Shown here piece after piece: positions 35,725 to 47,263 of a stretch of 64,000 nucleotides of DNA. The notes beneath the pieces were generated by a model. That model did not search any database. It was not told the origin of the DNA and saw only the letters and a list, made by a program, of their open reading frames with translations. The stretch's first letter is position 1. Each line of letters begins with the position of its first letter. The stretch comes from Trema orientale (Eukaryota > Streptophyta > Magnoliopsida > Rosales > Cannabaceae): NCBI GenBank assembly GCA_002914845.1, contig JXTC01000071.1, positions 496,344-560,343 on the forward strand, given 5' to 3'. Position numbers and translations under genes: made by a program.

Positions 35725-38046
35725 ACTACTCCCACAAGGATTCACTGAAGAGCCAACTACTCCAATACTGGAATTTAGCGATAAAAGGGAAAAAAAAAAA
35801 ATACAGAGGTATTGCATTTGTATAATTAAATTTCATAATTTGAGAGGTATTCATCGTTAAAAGATGTCACCAAAGTAAAAAATGTTTTGTGGGTGTAGAG
35901 GAGAATTGTACTGGTACTGGTACTGGTAGGGGTGGGCTTGTCTGTGCAAAATGGTTCCAGGGTAGTAATTGATTTAAATTGGTTCCATTTATGCGATGAG
36001 TGAAGAGCATGATGTAGCTCTTTAACCAGAAGGGCTCTGTGATTTGTTTTGCTATTATATATGTAATGTTCAGTTTGTCTGCTTCCTTTTGTGGTGAAGC
36101 TGTGAGGAGATGTAGTTTTAGGTCATTGTGTATTTGTACATTAATTTCTTCTAGTGAAAGCTTTCTTGTGGCTGCTGTAACTTTTTGAATTCTCAGATTG
36201 TTATCTTATTACCCTCTTAAAAATAGCTTTAGCTTGAAAGGACCTTTTTGGTTTGCTTTTGATACCTCCAAACACTAAAATACTACACTTAGTAATCAAA
36301 TTTGATTAGAGCATTTTAGTAAAATTTTTATTTTAATTAATTTATTTATTGTTTCAAACTTTGGGGAGAAATTTCAAACTCCTTTAGACTCGTACGTCTC
36401 TTCGACAAGCGACCGTAAGACAGTGCCGGTTTTGGCGGCAAAAAGAGGACTATATAGTCTAGGCTCCACACGTATATAGTCTATGGAGAAGAGAAGAGCA
36501 CAAATTCTCGTGATTCCCTCTGGACGGTCAAGATCTCTCTCTCATTTGACATTGGGAGAAAGCGACGGTAGAGATGTAATGCATGGGTCATATCTGTGTT
36601 CACAAAGTTCGATGTATCGCTTTCGGCCTCGTGATAGAGACACGAGGGGGATTGGCTGATGCCGACGTGGCTTGGGACCCCACAGCCACAACCCACAGGG
36701 CCTCTGCCTCAAAGGCGGGAAGGAACCCCTCTCACCTCAGTCTGCCCCCCCCACGGCCCACCCCAGTTTTGGTGGTCCTTTCCTTTGTGCAATAGAATGC
36801 TCCTCCTCACTTCTTCCCTCCGCTCCGCATGAGAACGAAAAAAAAAAAGATAATAAAATAATAATAAATAAATAAAGAAGCAAATCAAAGGCTTCCAAAT
36901 GCAGCCAAGGGGATTCTGTTGTGAGTCTCTCTTTCTCATATATATATATATATATAGAGATAGAGATAGAGATAGTGAGAGAGTTGGTGGTTCATAACCT
37001 GGATACACTGTTTGTGCTTTTGTTTGTCTCTCTTAACTTTCAATGGTAAAGAACTAGTACTAGTTACTACAACTGCAACTAGACTAGTACTAGTTGCATA
37101 ATTGCATTAGCCCAAAAAATAAAATAAAATAAAAAAGACTAGAAATAGTTTTAGTTGGTTCCGTAAAAAAGGACTCAACTTTGCGATTGCGAGTCAAGTT
37201 TTGGGACTTAAACTCTCAAAATTTCAGTCTTTCTGGTAAGAATAAGATAAGATTACCCATTTCAAACTTCAACATAATTTATTTATGTTATGTTGTGCTC
37301 GTCTCTGGGCTCCTCCATTTTCTCATAAAGTTAAAGATTTTGTTTAGACGTCGTTGTTAATTGAGTGAGTGAGTGAATGAAATCAAATCATGAATTGCTA
37401 ATTTCTTTCTTTTATTTATGCTTGTTTATTCTTCTTCTTCTTCTTCTTCCTTTTTCTTTTTCTGCGTATTATATTATAAAATAAATCTATATTGTATAAG
37501 TATAATAAGACTCATCACACTATAGAGAGTGGTACTACTTTTTTCTGAGTGTGGAGCGGATTTTGCATGTTCACATTTTCAGGAGACAAATATGGGAATC
37601 GCTGACGAACCGATTCTTTGCGTCTTTCTTGTCAAGGTTTCTTCTCAAAATTCCAATTCCATTTCCATCTCCATCTGATATTCTCACCCAAACCTCAACT
37701 CAAACTCAAGCTGCTTCTTCTTCTTCCTTCATGGCTTTTCTCACCATTTTCCCTAAATATTCTCACCATCTTAGGACTGGCTTTGGCTTGGATTTCGTCT
37801 TCTTTCACGGGGATTAATACCTGAAAAGCCCTCTAAAAGCTTCTTCCTCTTTTTCACATCACACCCCCTGGTTTTCAGCCTCCTTTACTTAGTTTATGCT
37901 CAAGGGACCAAATATTTTTCAGAGCTTTGAGAACTAAGATGGCTTGAAGCTCCCAGGGAGACCATCTGCCATGTGGGTTTTGTTCAACTCGTGAGCTTTT
38001 TCACTCTCTACCTCGCTCTTGCCATTTCTTCTGGCTTTGTGCTTTC
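35725..38046. other. Spacer between the AGD3-type gene and CORYNE
   Basis: The first part, up to about 36230, should be the AGD3-type 3' UTR. The rest should include the CORYNE promoter and leader. A TA microsatellite followed by GATA units lies near 36938-36978, and CTT repeats lie at 37430-37450. No coding region is supported: the frames at 37551-37824 are overlapping short ORFs in the likely CORYNE leader without a conserved domain. Confidence 0.55.
37939..37994 (+). promoter_or_regulatory. Two short upstream ORFs in the CORYNE leader
   Basis: An ATG at 37939 opens a two-codon ORF (M-A-stop), and an ATG at 37971 opens a seven-codon ORF (MWVLFNS) ending at 37994, 52 bp before the CORYNE start. 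If these lie in the mature leader they could reduce translation of the main ORF. The transcript start is not known, so this is inference. Confidence 0.4.
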
Positions 38047-39883
38047 ATGGATGACACAAGGCATACCCCCAATATCTCTGCGCTGCTTCTGTTTCTCTTG
38101 ATACTTTTCCTTCACCACCCAACTCTGCTATGCCAAGAGACTAGAGCTAGAACCAACAAAATCTCATCCGAGCCTCCATCACCTTCTAGGTCGTCTCACT
38201 TCCGAAATGGGTTCCGAAGAATCATTCTCAGCATTGCTTTAGGTGTATTCACCGGACTTGTTGCTGCCCTTCTCTTGGCTTTCTTACTCCGCTGCTTTAT
38301 TAGGTACATAAACAGAACCCCAATTCTCAAAGGCCCCGTCATATTTTCCCCGAAGATAGACCCCAAAACGCTGCAGTCGGCTTTGTCCAACGAAAACCAG
38401 TTGCTGGGGTCGAGTCCAACTGGCAAGTACTACAGGACCGTTCTAGATAATGGGCTCACCATTGCAGTCAAGAGGCTCGAACCCTTCTCTGAAACTGGCT
38501 CGCCGGACGGCCAAGGCAAGTCCATGAAGAGACGGATACAGCAGGAGCTGGAACTACTTGCTAGCCTGAGAGACAGGAATTTGATGAGCTTACGGGCTTA
38601 TGTTCGAGAACGCGATAGGTTCTCTTTGGTTTATGATTACATGCCCAGTGGGAGCTTGGAGGACGCTATGAATAGAGTGAGGGAAAATCAGTTGCAGCTT
38701 GGTTGGGAATTTCGGCTTCGGATTGCGGTTGGGGTGATTAAAGGGCTTCAGTATCTTCATTCGTTTGTTCCTCAGATTCTGCATTACAACTTAAAGCCTA
38801 CAAATGTCATGTTGGATGCACAGTTTGAGCCCAGGTTGGCAGATTGTGCCTTGGCTAAGCTTACTCCCAGTATCGATCGGGCAACATCTGGTTACAGTGC
38901 TCCCGAGTGTTTTCAAAATGGCAGGTGCTTATAACCGCTTTGCTGTTATTCAAGTCTTAAGTTTCTGCAATTTGTCTGCAACTTCGGTGAATAATGAAAT
39001 ATGTTTTAATGGAACGAATTTCTTTGCCATTAGAAATAAGTCAAGAAGAATTTGGCAGCCTGATTCCAAGGTTGTAATACGTGTTTTGAAGTTTCATGTA
39101 GGATCACGAAGTAATATTTACTTAAGTAGAGCTCTGAAAATGTATCATATTGAGATTTATAATTCACCTTGGAGATCCTGTTGTCTTTGGAACTTGGAAG
39201 GCTTGATGACTTGTTAATTTATGTCCTTAATTTGTTGTTTTGAGTTTAATTTTGTAGTAGTTGTGTTTAAGAGAACTCAAGCTACATAACATAAACAAGT
39301 TAGGTGTGCTAACTTACTTGATAGTGGTAAGGGAATGGAGAAACCTAATAATAGAGAGGAAACTCTTTCTGTTCGTAGGTAAATGAAAAGAGACATTGAA
39401 ATTAAAATAAAATTTTCAACCCTTCAATTTTGTCTCCGTTCATTTGAGGAAAAAGAGATATTGCCTGATTGGAATTATAGACTTTTGAATATGTGATTAT
39501 GTTATTGTACTAAAAGAAGAAGAATTATGATATCATAAAATTGAAGGCGGGTACTTTCATTCTTATGTTGCAGGTACACTGATAAAAGTGACATATTCAG
39601 CTTTGGGATGATATTGGCTGTTTTGTTAACTGGTAGAGACCCAACTGAACCGTTCTTCGGGGAAGCGTCTAGCGGGGGAAGTTTGGGACAGTGGCTGCGG
39701 CACTTGCAGCAAGCAGGGGAGGCAAGAGAAGTTTTAGATAAGAGTATTGTAGGAGAAGAAGGTGAAGAAGATGAGATGCTGATGGCAGTGCGAATTGCTG
39801 TTGTATGCCTATCACATGTGCCTGCTGAGAGGCCGTCAAGTGATGAACTTGTTCATATGCTAACCCAACTGCACAGTTTTTAA
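38047..39883 (+). CDS. CRN: CORYNE-type transmembrane receptor pseudokinase
   Basis: Two exons, 38047-38924 and 39574-39883, give about 395 residues (Arabidopsis CRN about 401 by memory). A hydrophobic signal peptide (about 11-29) precedes a short extracellular stub without LRRs, a transmembrane helix (about 59-82) and a cytoplasmic kinase-like domain from about residue 115. The ATP-site lysine is present (VKR, K142). The catalytic HRD is replaced by HYN (246-248) and DFG by DCA (266-268), and the glycine-rich loop is not recognisable, so a pseudokinase is expected. Family knowledge: CRN pairs with the receptor-like protein CLAVATA2 and with CLV3/CLE peptide signalling to restrict stem-cell number in meristems and in protophloem. 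The intron lies just before the RYTDKSDIFSFGMIL block. It follows the AGD3-type gene on the same strand, as I recall for Arabidopsis. Confidence 0.93.
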
Positions 39884-40954
39884 TGAACATGTAAGTAAAA
39901 TCTTTGTTCTCTAGGTTTTTGAGAACTAGACTTGCTAGATTTTGCTTCCAGGGTTTCTTTTTGTTGTGCGATACTCTTTTAAGTTTATTTGTCCTCCTCC
40001 ATATTTAGGTTTGTATTCCTTTTAGAAAAAAATATTGTAGTGGTGTACATGACTAATGGTGGAAGTCAGAAATTTCTAACCCCAGAATAGGACTTGTTAT
40101 CGGACTACTGCTCAGGAGACATCTGCATTATTGTGTTTTTCATCCTTAAATGATGGTGGGGTTTCGTTGGCTGTCTTTTTCTGGACACTACTTTTTTGTA
40201 ATCACGGGTCCTTTTACCTTAAAACTTTGACGGTTCTTTGTGTGCAATGCACAATGGTGTGTGTATTAATTTTCTGAGATCTAAAGCATCAAATGGTCCT
40301 TTCTACTTTATTATTGATTCATTGATCTGTCATGGATCAAGATCAACTGGTACCTCATGTCCAACCAACTGATATTTCCTGCAATTTGGCCGTATTTGCA
40401 AAACAAATAACTAAAGACTATTCTTACAAGGGTTCCATGAAGTTTTCGTATTGTAACTTGGTAGAGTACATTTACTTTACTTTCTTTCTAGCTGAGATGA
40501 GAATTTCCCCACAATACAGAAGTAGGCTGCAACTACATTTTGGAGTCTCGTCTACTAAGTGATGAGATGAGCAATCGTTTAGACATTTTCTTGTCCATGA
40601 CATGCCGTTTAGACACTAGCCATATGTGCTTTACTCTTTTGGTGAGTGATTTGAAAGGATTAGTTGTTAACAACCCTAATTATGATACTCATAATTTTCA
40701 ATTAAGTGTCTTTTTTACTTTGTTGCTGTAATGGCCCTTGATTCTGTTCTGGAAGATAGGAAAGGGGACGAAGTTTGTATTAATTTAGTTTGTCTTTTCA
40801 GAAAAAAAAGTGTCCTCATGCGGTGTTACACTGCCTTGGAAGCATGAAAAGACTGGGAAAAGAAAACAAAAGGCAAAGGTTGTGGGGGTCTTGAGGCAAC
40901 TCTGAGGACTGAGGACCGTACATCTGTGGCTAAAGGTGGGACCAATCACGCTTT

Positions 40955-40998
<44 letters not shown>

Positions 40999-41760
40999 AA
41001 TAAAAGAAAGAAAGAAAGAAGCACAAGGGAGCATAATTAACTATTTACTTATCCCTCCACCTGTGATTGCTAACTTCAAAATTATAGGAAAGAAGAAAAA
41101 GACAGAAAAAAATCCGACTATCTTACATATTTGTTTATTTATTTCTTGATATTGCTACCAAGTCTGATGTCTGATGCTGTTTGGTTACGTGAAAAATTAT
41201 ATCCACGTTGTGCATGCTTTGCAATGATCCATTTTGACGGTTCATTACAATGTCATTTTTCCAATAAGTTTTTAGAGCTAAATGAACCATTATACAAACT
41301 TGATATACTCCACGTAAAGGTTCATATATTCGGCAATTTGTTTATAAAAAAAAAAAAAAAGCCTAAATACTATAATTCCTAAATTCGTTTTGTCTAAGCA
41401 AAAGAATAAAAAAATTCGTTTTCCCTTTCTCCAAATGAGTTGTTTTCTCTGTGTGTTTTGAAGAAGAATATGCTACAAAGTATAAAGTCGTCGATGATTA
41501 AGCACTGCGTTAATGTGCGACAATACTGGAAGATATATTTTACACGTTTGTATGAACTCAAAAGAATGAAAAAGTCCCCTAAAAAAATAAATAAATAAAG
41601 AATGAAAAAGGGTTTCAAAAAAAAAATAAAAAAACAAAAATCGTCGTCCTAAAATTTGATTCTGTTGTCTTTTTCCCTTGAACGAGGACGATGCAGACTG
41701 TATTGTCGTTTACTGTTTCACGGATATAATAATAGTTGACGTCTTGTCGTCGTTTGTAAT
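39884..41760. other. Spacer between CORYNE and LIR1
   Basis: CORYNE 3' UTR followed by AT-rich DNA with a long A run (40959-40985) and A/T-rich low complexity at 41340-41360 and 41580-41640. I find no gene. The frames at 40332-40562 and 41131-41382 have no recognisable domain or coding bias. Confidence 0.55.
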
Positions 41761-41770
41761 TATAAATAAA
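41761..41770 (+). promoter_or_regulatory. TATA box candidate of the LIR1 gene
   Basis: The sequence tataaataaa sits 261 bp before the chosen LIR1 ATG and would place the transcription start near 41790-41800. The surrounding DNA has repeated gtcgt words. The leader between here and 42031 contains an evening element and an overlapping upstream ORF, listed separately. Confidence 0.5.
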
Positions 41771-41831
41771 GGACATGGACGTCGCGTTGTCGTTTTTGTC
41801 CTTTAAAGTTGGAACTTAGTCCACTAATGTA

Positions 41832-42140
41832 ATGGGGATGATCATGATGATCGTTCATGGCCCTTCACGCTTCATGACCACCACAATTTTGAGTCAAAGC
41901 AGGAAACTAAAAACCTTATCTTCTTCCGGTCTGTCTCAAAATATCTTCACCACCACCACCTTATCACCACCTTGTCCATCCATTTATCTCTGTCACCCAT
42001 ACTCAGGAAGGAACACATCTCTACTAGTCCATGAAAATGCAGGCAACTCTCAACCTTCCGCCATCTCCGCCGCTTCACCTTATAATAGCACCAACCAAAT
42101 CCATGGCCTTGCCATGGAACCCTCTTGTTACTACGACTAA
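41832..42140 (+). other. Upstream ORF overlapping the LIR1 start codon
   Basis: A 102-codon frame opens at 41832 and runs past the LIR1 ATG (42031) in a different frame, to 42140. It has no family resemblance that I can see. If the TATA box at 41761 is used, it would be the first ORF on the transcript and should hinder LIR1 translation, unless it is bypassed by leaky scanning, the real transcription start is further downstream, or the leader contains an intron. Confidence 0.35.
41938..41946 (+). promoter_or_regulatory. Evening element AAAATATCT
   Basis: An exact AAAATATCT, the CCA1/LHY/RVE-binding evening element, lies 85 bp upstream of the LIR1 ATG and downstream of the TATA candidate. Family knowledge: the Arabidopsis homologue CCL (CCR-LIKE) is clock-controlled, so the site is plausible. 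A 9-bp match in AT-rich DNA is suggestive rather than conclusive. Confidence 0.45.
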
Positions 42141-42659
42141 GCTACAAACAACCACTTTCAGGCGTCTCCAACTCAAGCCCACCGCTGCTGCCAACGACGC
42201 CGCCGCCACAGTTGATTACAGCTCCATCACTTCGTAAGACCAACTGGCTTTCTTCTCTTATCTTACTTCTTTGGCAGTGTGTTCACCCTTCAATTTTCTT
42301 GCTTCAAAAAACGACAGTGTTTTTCCGGCAGAGGCCTGTGAGACAATTGGAGGAGAAGCTTGTGATGTGGAAATGTATCCTGAGGGGAAGCTCTCACCAG
42401 AGCCCAGTACTACCGCAGCAGCCACTACTGCTTTAGAGCCTGTGGACAGAGATTATCTCCAGTATGACGATCCCAAGACGTAAGATCTGATCAACTTTTG
42501 TTTAAATCGTATCACTATTATACTAAACCAGAAACCAAGAATAATCTAAAGCTTATTTTATACTGGTGATTGTGTTGCTACAGGGTGTTCCCAGGGGAGG
42601 CTTGTGATGATCTTGGAGGAGAATTCTGCGAACCGGAGTATCAGACCGGAGTTTATTAG
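42031..42659 (+). CDS. LIR1: Light-regulated protein LIR1, chloroplastic
   Basis: Three exons, 42031-42233, 42318-42479 and 42584-42659, give 146 residues. Residues 1 to about 55 are rich in Ser/Thr/Ala/Pro with few acidic residues, consistent with a chloroplast transit peptide. The mature part holds two copies of the LIR1 signature: VFPAEACETIGGEACDVEMY (about 69-88) and, at the C terminus, VFPGEACDDLGGEFCEPEY (about 123-141), separated by the conserved DRDYLQYDDPKT. Paired cysteines in each copy are conserved. Family knowledge: LIR1 accumulates in light, binds leaf-type ferredoxin-NADP reductase and strengthens its tethering to thylakoid TIC62/TROL, and its mRNA is light- and clock-regulated. 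The start could also be the second Met (42037, MQATLNL), which resembles the usual MQ start of the family. It is convergent with the SWSAP1-like gene, whose stop is 450 bp away. Confidence 0.9.
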
Positions 42660-43111
42660 AACATCCTAATCCTATAAAGAGTCATAGTATCTTTTCTCGT
42701 TCTTAGCTTTGTTAATGCCGACTTTGTTTATTATGTGAATATTTCTCTAATGACTTTGCCAGTTGCATGAATAATAAAAGGCTGATTTAGCTAGAAACTC
42801 TGTGGCAGAACAAAAACTTCAACTTTCTACACAATACCCTAACGAGTATTTCAGACTCACTAGTAGGTGGCACTTAAACGAGCTAAAATGAGTGAAACCA
42901 AACCACAACTGGGCTGGATTTTGTAAGATACTGCTCATAGATATATCAGAGAACACGTACATCAGGCAGCGCTAGTATTTACAATATTAGGAATCACAAT
43001 TGTATGACACAAAAACATCTGAATGTTACATCATGAAAGAAATCGCATACCATATGGGGAGCTGAAAGGAATTCAGAATTAAAACCTCGACATATTTGGT
43101 ACCGCCACAAT

Positions 43112-44382
43112 CTACATTTCACAATCTTCAGTGATCCCCTCCAGAAATAAATATTGAAGAGCAATGGAGTATTTTGCAGTTTTAGAATTAGTCCTCTCCG
43201 AGCTGCCATTCCCTATATTGTTATTACTTTTCAGAATAAACGATCCAGAGCCATCACCTTCACCACGAAACATCCAGTAATTCTTTTATCATGTCGGAAA
43301 ATTAAAAGAGGCAAACTTTTTCCAACAAAGACAGTGACTATATATGCTATAACAAACATACCATAAAGAACAAAAAACAAACCTTTGATTGTAAAGATGG
43401 TGGAAACCCATCTCTTATAGATGAAGAGCAACCTAGGGGAATCTCCATGATGCGTATCCGACAAGAGAAGCTTACAGGGTCTTGTTTCACTGCCCATTGT
43501 ATGTTTAAGAGGTAAGAGAACTTGCCTATTAATGAATAAAATTCAGCACTTCAAATTAGAAGATTGCGAGATACTCACTTTGCGTGAGTTATAGCATTGT
43601 GACATAAAGCAAGTGTCCGAACCATTGCTAATTCTCTTCCCCGCGGATTACCATATCTCTCTTGGCAACTCCTTTACATGAAAATGTGACTTANTAAGAA
43701 AATGTGGGCACAGAGGAAATAACGAGAACTACCTGTCCTCAAAGAAATCTCCAAAGTCATCAATAACAACTGTGGCAGGAAATGTGTCATGCAGGTGAAA
43801 TGCAGCAAAGTAGTTCTTAATGCCTTCATCATTGTCCACATATCTACATGTCCAAATTTCAGAATCCCAGTTGTTATTCTTTAGCTATATATATATATAT
43901 AAAAATTTAGAACTGAGGGAGGCACACTTACTTCATCTGTATGCGTTGGAAGTTACCGGAAGATGGATCAATGCCCTGAAAATTAAAGAAGTTAATGCCC
44001 AAAAAAAAAAAAAAAAAAAGAAATAGAATCAAGAGATAGAGAAAAAAGAAAGAAAGAATACCTGGGATAGAAAAGGGGGTTTGGTTTCTAACCTGCGGCG
44101 GTTGCAAATGAACACCACGTTTCCATTGCCGAAGTGGGTATCCTCCAATGCGGCGTTAAACGCAAACTGGAAGAGGAGAGAGGTCTTTCCACTGCAAATT
44201 CGCAATGAACAAAACAAACCCCTCAGCTAGCTTTTAAAAAAAAAAAAAGGAAAGAAAAGAAAAAGAAAAATAAAAGCATATGTAGCAGACCAGGAAGGAG
44301 GGCCCGAAAGAAGCATAACAGGTTGAGGTTGAAGGTGGGGTTGGTTTTGAGGGACTGAGACTGAGAAGAATCTCTCTACCAT
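43112..44382 (-). CDS. SWSAP1-like Walker-type ATPase (RAD51-paralogue-like), 7 exons
   Basis: Exons on the minus strand: 44382-44291, 44191-44062, 43975-43932, 43843-43733, 43656-43579, 43489-43383, 43257-43112. They join in frame to about 235 residues. Walker A GPPSCGKT is at 27-34, split by the first intron within the Cys codon. A VVFICNRR strand follows, then IDPSSGNFQRIQMKYV, a Walker B-like TVVIDD (113-118) and a C terminus SKTAKYSIALQYLFLE. The order of motifs matches human SWSAP1 (Walker A, a VLFLTRRP-like strand, LDP...QKIRFQY, Walker B), a small ATPase that partners SWS1 and supports RAD51 in recombination. The plant role is inferred. The fifth acceptor is weak, and an n lies at 43694 in the adjacent intron. 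The first exon is tandemly duplicated: a second identical copy, with its own ATG, is at 44607-44516. The gene converges on LIR1. Confidence 0.75.
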
Positions 44383-44649
44383 CTCTAAAGTCTTTCAACA
44401 CTCTTTAATGTTCAGTTCAGCAATCAAAACAAAACAAAACAAACCCCTCAGCTAGCTTTTAAAAAAAAAAAAAGGAAAGAAAAGAAAAAGAAAAATAAAA
44501 GCATATGTAGCAGACCAGGAAGGAGGGCCCGAAAGAAGCATAACAGGTTGAGGTTGAAGGTGGGGTTGGTTTTGAGGGACTGAGACTGAGAAGAATCTCT
44601 CTACCATCTCTAAAGTCTTTCAACACTCTTTAATGTTCAGTTCAGCAAT
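44208..44649 (-). repeat. Exact tandem duplication carrying exon 1 of the SWSAP1-like gene
   Basis: Bases 44208-44424 and 44433-44649 are identical over 217 bp by eye, offset by 225 bp. The identity includes the same 13-base A run and the same poly-purine tract. Each copy holds the leader, ATG, exon 1 with Walker A start, GT donor and the start of intron 1. The 8-bp join lies in a caaaacaaaa repeat. Identity including homopolymers implies either a very recent duplication or an assembly artefact. Confidence 0.92.
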
Positions 44650-47129
44650 GCCAGTTGATCATCTCTCTCCTATTCTATTCTATTCTCTGACTCCCTCTGC
44701 AACTGAGTCCACTAGACCCGCCTGTGATACTTGGTTCAACCTCCTCTCTTCCTCTTGGGGCTGCGTCATGCCCCCATATGACTTTAGCAGGCCTAGCAAC
44801 GCATCTGTTTATGCTCAATTCTTAATGGGCTTTGCTTGTGCATACATTCATACCTTAACATCAAGCTCTTAGCCAAATGGCCGACTTTGGGGCCCTTTAA
44901 GTAAATACCAGTTTTTCCAATTCTTTATCACATAAGCAAATATATTAGTTCTTTTTTTTTTTTTTTTGTTTTGTTTTGTGGAGAGAATATATTAGTTCTA
45001 TCAGATACACATACAATGATGTACAGTAGTTTAAAAACTGACACGCTGCTATATTTATCATAAAAACTGATGTAATAATATCTAAATCCATCCCAATGCA
45101 AAATGCTGAAAAATGGTGTGCTAATGTTGTATTTAAAATGATTTACTAAATTTAGAATACATTTTTTAAGTTTTGTTCCAATAGATACATGCTAAAAACA
45201 ATGCTATTTTGCATTTGAACATTATTTATATTTACAATGTTTCTTTTTTTTTTTTCCCTACTATTTATTCCTATTATTATACCATCAAATTAGTAATGAT
45301 AAAAATTCTACTTAATATCAAATTACTGATAATAAAAGCTCCACTTAATTACCTACTAATACAATTACTTATATTCTATTTTTTTTTTTGAATAAATACT
45401 TATGTACTATTTAAATGAGCAAAATAGTCAATACAGTCATAGAAAAAAGAATAATAAGTAGCTTGTTTAGTGTGATCTTAGAAAGGGATTTTAATAAATC
45501 TTCATCTAAAGAAGATTGTGGAAAAAAAGTTATTCAAATCATAGCATTAAATTATGACGTTGGCTTTTTCAAGTTAGTAATTCGACTTGCATTATAAATT
45601 CAACTTCTTTATTCATATTTTTCAATATCACTGGAGTAGTTTATAAAATTATCAAAGATACAATCCCAAAAGCTAATTAAAGTTTGTGAGTTACCGATTA
45701 TTAGATCTTGACTAATGCTCAACCACGCATTGCAAATTGATATATCTTGTTCAAGTGTGAATGATTTTCCACTTCTTCCTCCAACTTGTGATTCCTTTTT
45801 TTTTTTTTTTTGGTTTGTAAAAATGTGAGTAGAAAACGAAGTGATGGGAGCTCTAATTTATTGAATTTAATGAGATTAATATTGTGAATAAAATTTAACT
45901 GAAAAAAAGATAAGAAAAGGATATACATGTATGGAATTGGTCACATCGTAAAATTTATACAACTTTTCAATTTAATACAATAGCAATATTATAAAACTTC
46001 ATATATGCTAAAATTAAATTGGCAACATTGTATATAATGACTATATTATAAAATTTAATAAATATTATAATGGCAATATTGTAAAATATAACATATACTA
46101 ATGACAAAATTGAAAACTTAAATACATGTTAATAATGGCAATATTGTAAATTTTAACAAATTATAAAGTTTTAGCATGTGTTATACATTGTGTTATATTT
46201 AACACAAAAAACGGAAGGTGGTTAAAAAGTATGTTATATTTGACATACCATGATAGATACCCTTTTTTTTTTTTTATTGAAATGCTAAAATTTAACATTA
46301 GCATGGGTAATAGAATGCCCATTGGAGATGCTATAATATGTGTAGAAAGTACAAAAACTTAGCCTTCTCTGAAATCTTCATCTTCTTCCTTCTGCAACTT
46401 TTCTCTCTTGATTTCTTCTCTATCAGAGAGATAGATTGGTATGATTTCTTGTAATTTGTTTTTTCTTTTCATTTTAATAATCCTTTTATTGTGTGAAAGT
46501 CTTTATTTCTGTAAATCTATACTTTTTCCTAACAATCTATATTTCAGCTAGTTTCGTCCTACTAGATTTTAGATTTGTGTGGATTTTGTTTAATTATATT
46601 GTTTTTCTTCAGTTTATTATAGTTTTCTTTTAGATCTTAATATTTTGTGAGGCAGATTTCGAAGAATGTATATCATCGTCAAAGATCACTCTTTACAGAA
46701 AATTCATCATTGTATTAATTAAAAAAGACGACTAAGGTGACAGAAGGAGATTTTAAAGAGCAAAAGAGGTTTCTCTAGTAGAGAACTCGAATAATCGAAT
46801 TATATTTTTTCATTAATAACAAAAAAAAAAGTCACAATGGATAATAAGACAAGTTATAAATCCCTTTTTAAAAAAGATTATATTCTCTTAGTAAAAAATC
46901 TAATAAGATCTTAAATAATTTTGACCCATGTTACTATAACTTTTACCTTCTCATTTTTGTAAGTCATTACAACTCATTCTATAAAGTCATTATGGATGAA
47001 GCTAATCTTATCTTTAGAAACTCATTTATTATATATGTATATCCCTTCATCTATCTCTCTTGTGTTAATTGATTGTAAGAAATTCACATAATTATATTTA
47101 AATACTTGAAGAATGTTAGTAACACTATA

Positions 47130-47263
47130 TTTTACACTATTTTTTATATTTTTCCAATTTCACTGTTTGACACGTGGATTCTATTATGATTTGCTGCATT
47201 ATTAAAATATTAAACTAGCTAATGGAATCCACGTATCAGACATTAAGAATAAAAAGTGTAAAA
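47130..47263. repeat. Inverted-repeat MITE-like element
   Basis: The outer word ttttacactatttttt at the left is mirrored by aaaaagtgtaaaa at the right. The inner gacacgtggattctatta is mirrored by taatggaatccacgtatcag. The arms meet near 47200. It is short and non-coding, and I could not define a target duplication. Confidence 0.5.

Noticed and set aside
38196-38784. Antisense ORFs within CORYNE
   Set aside because: They are opposite the conserved juxtamembrane and kinase-like coding sequence and have no independent evidence.
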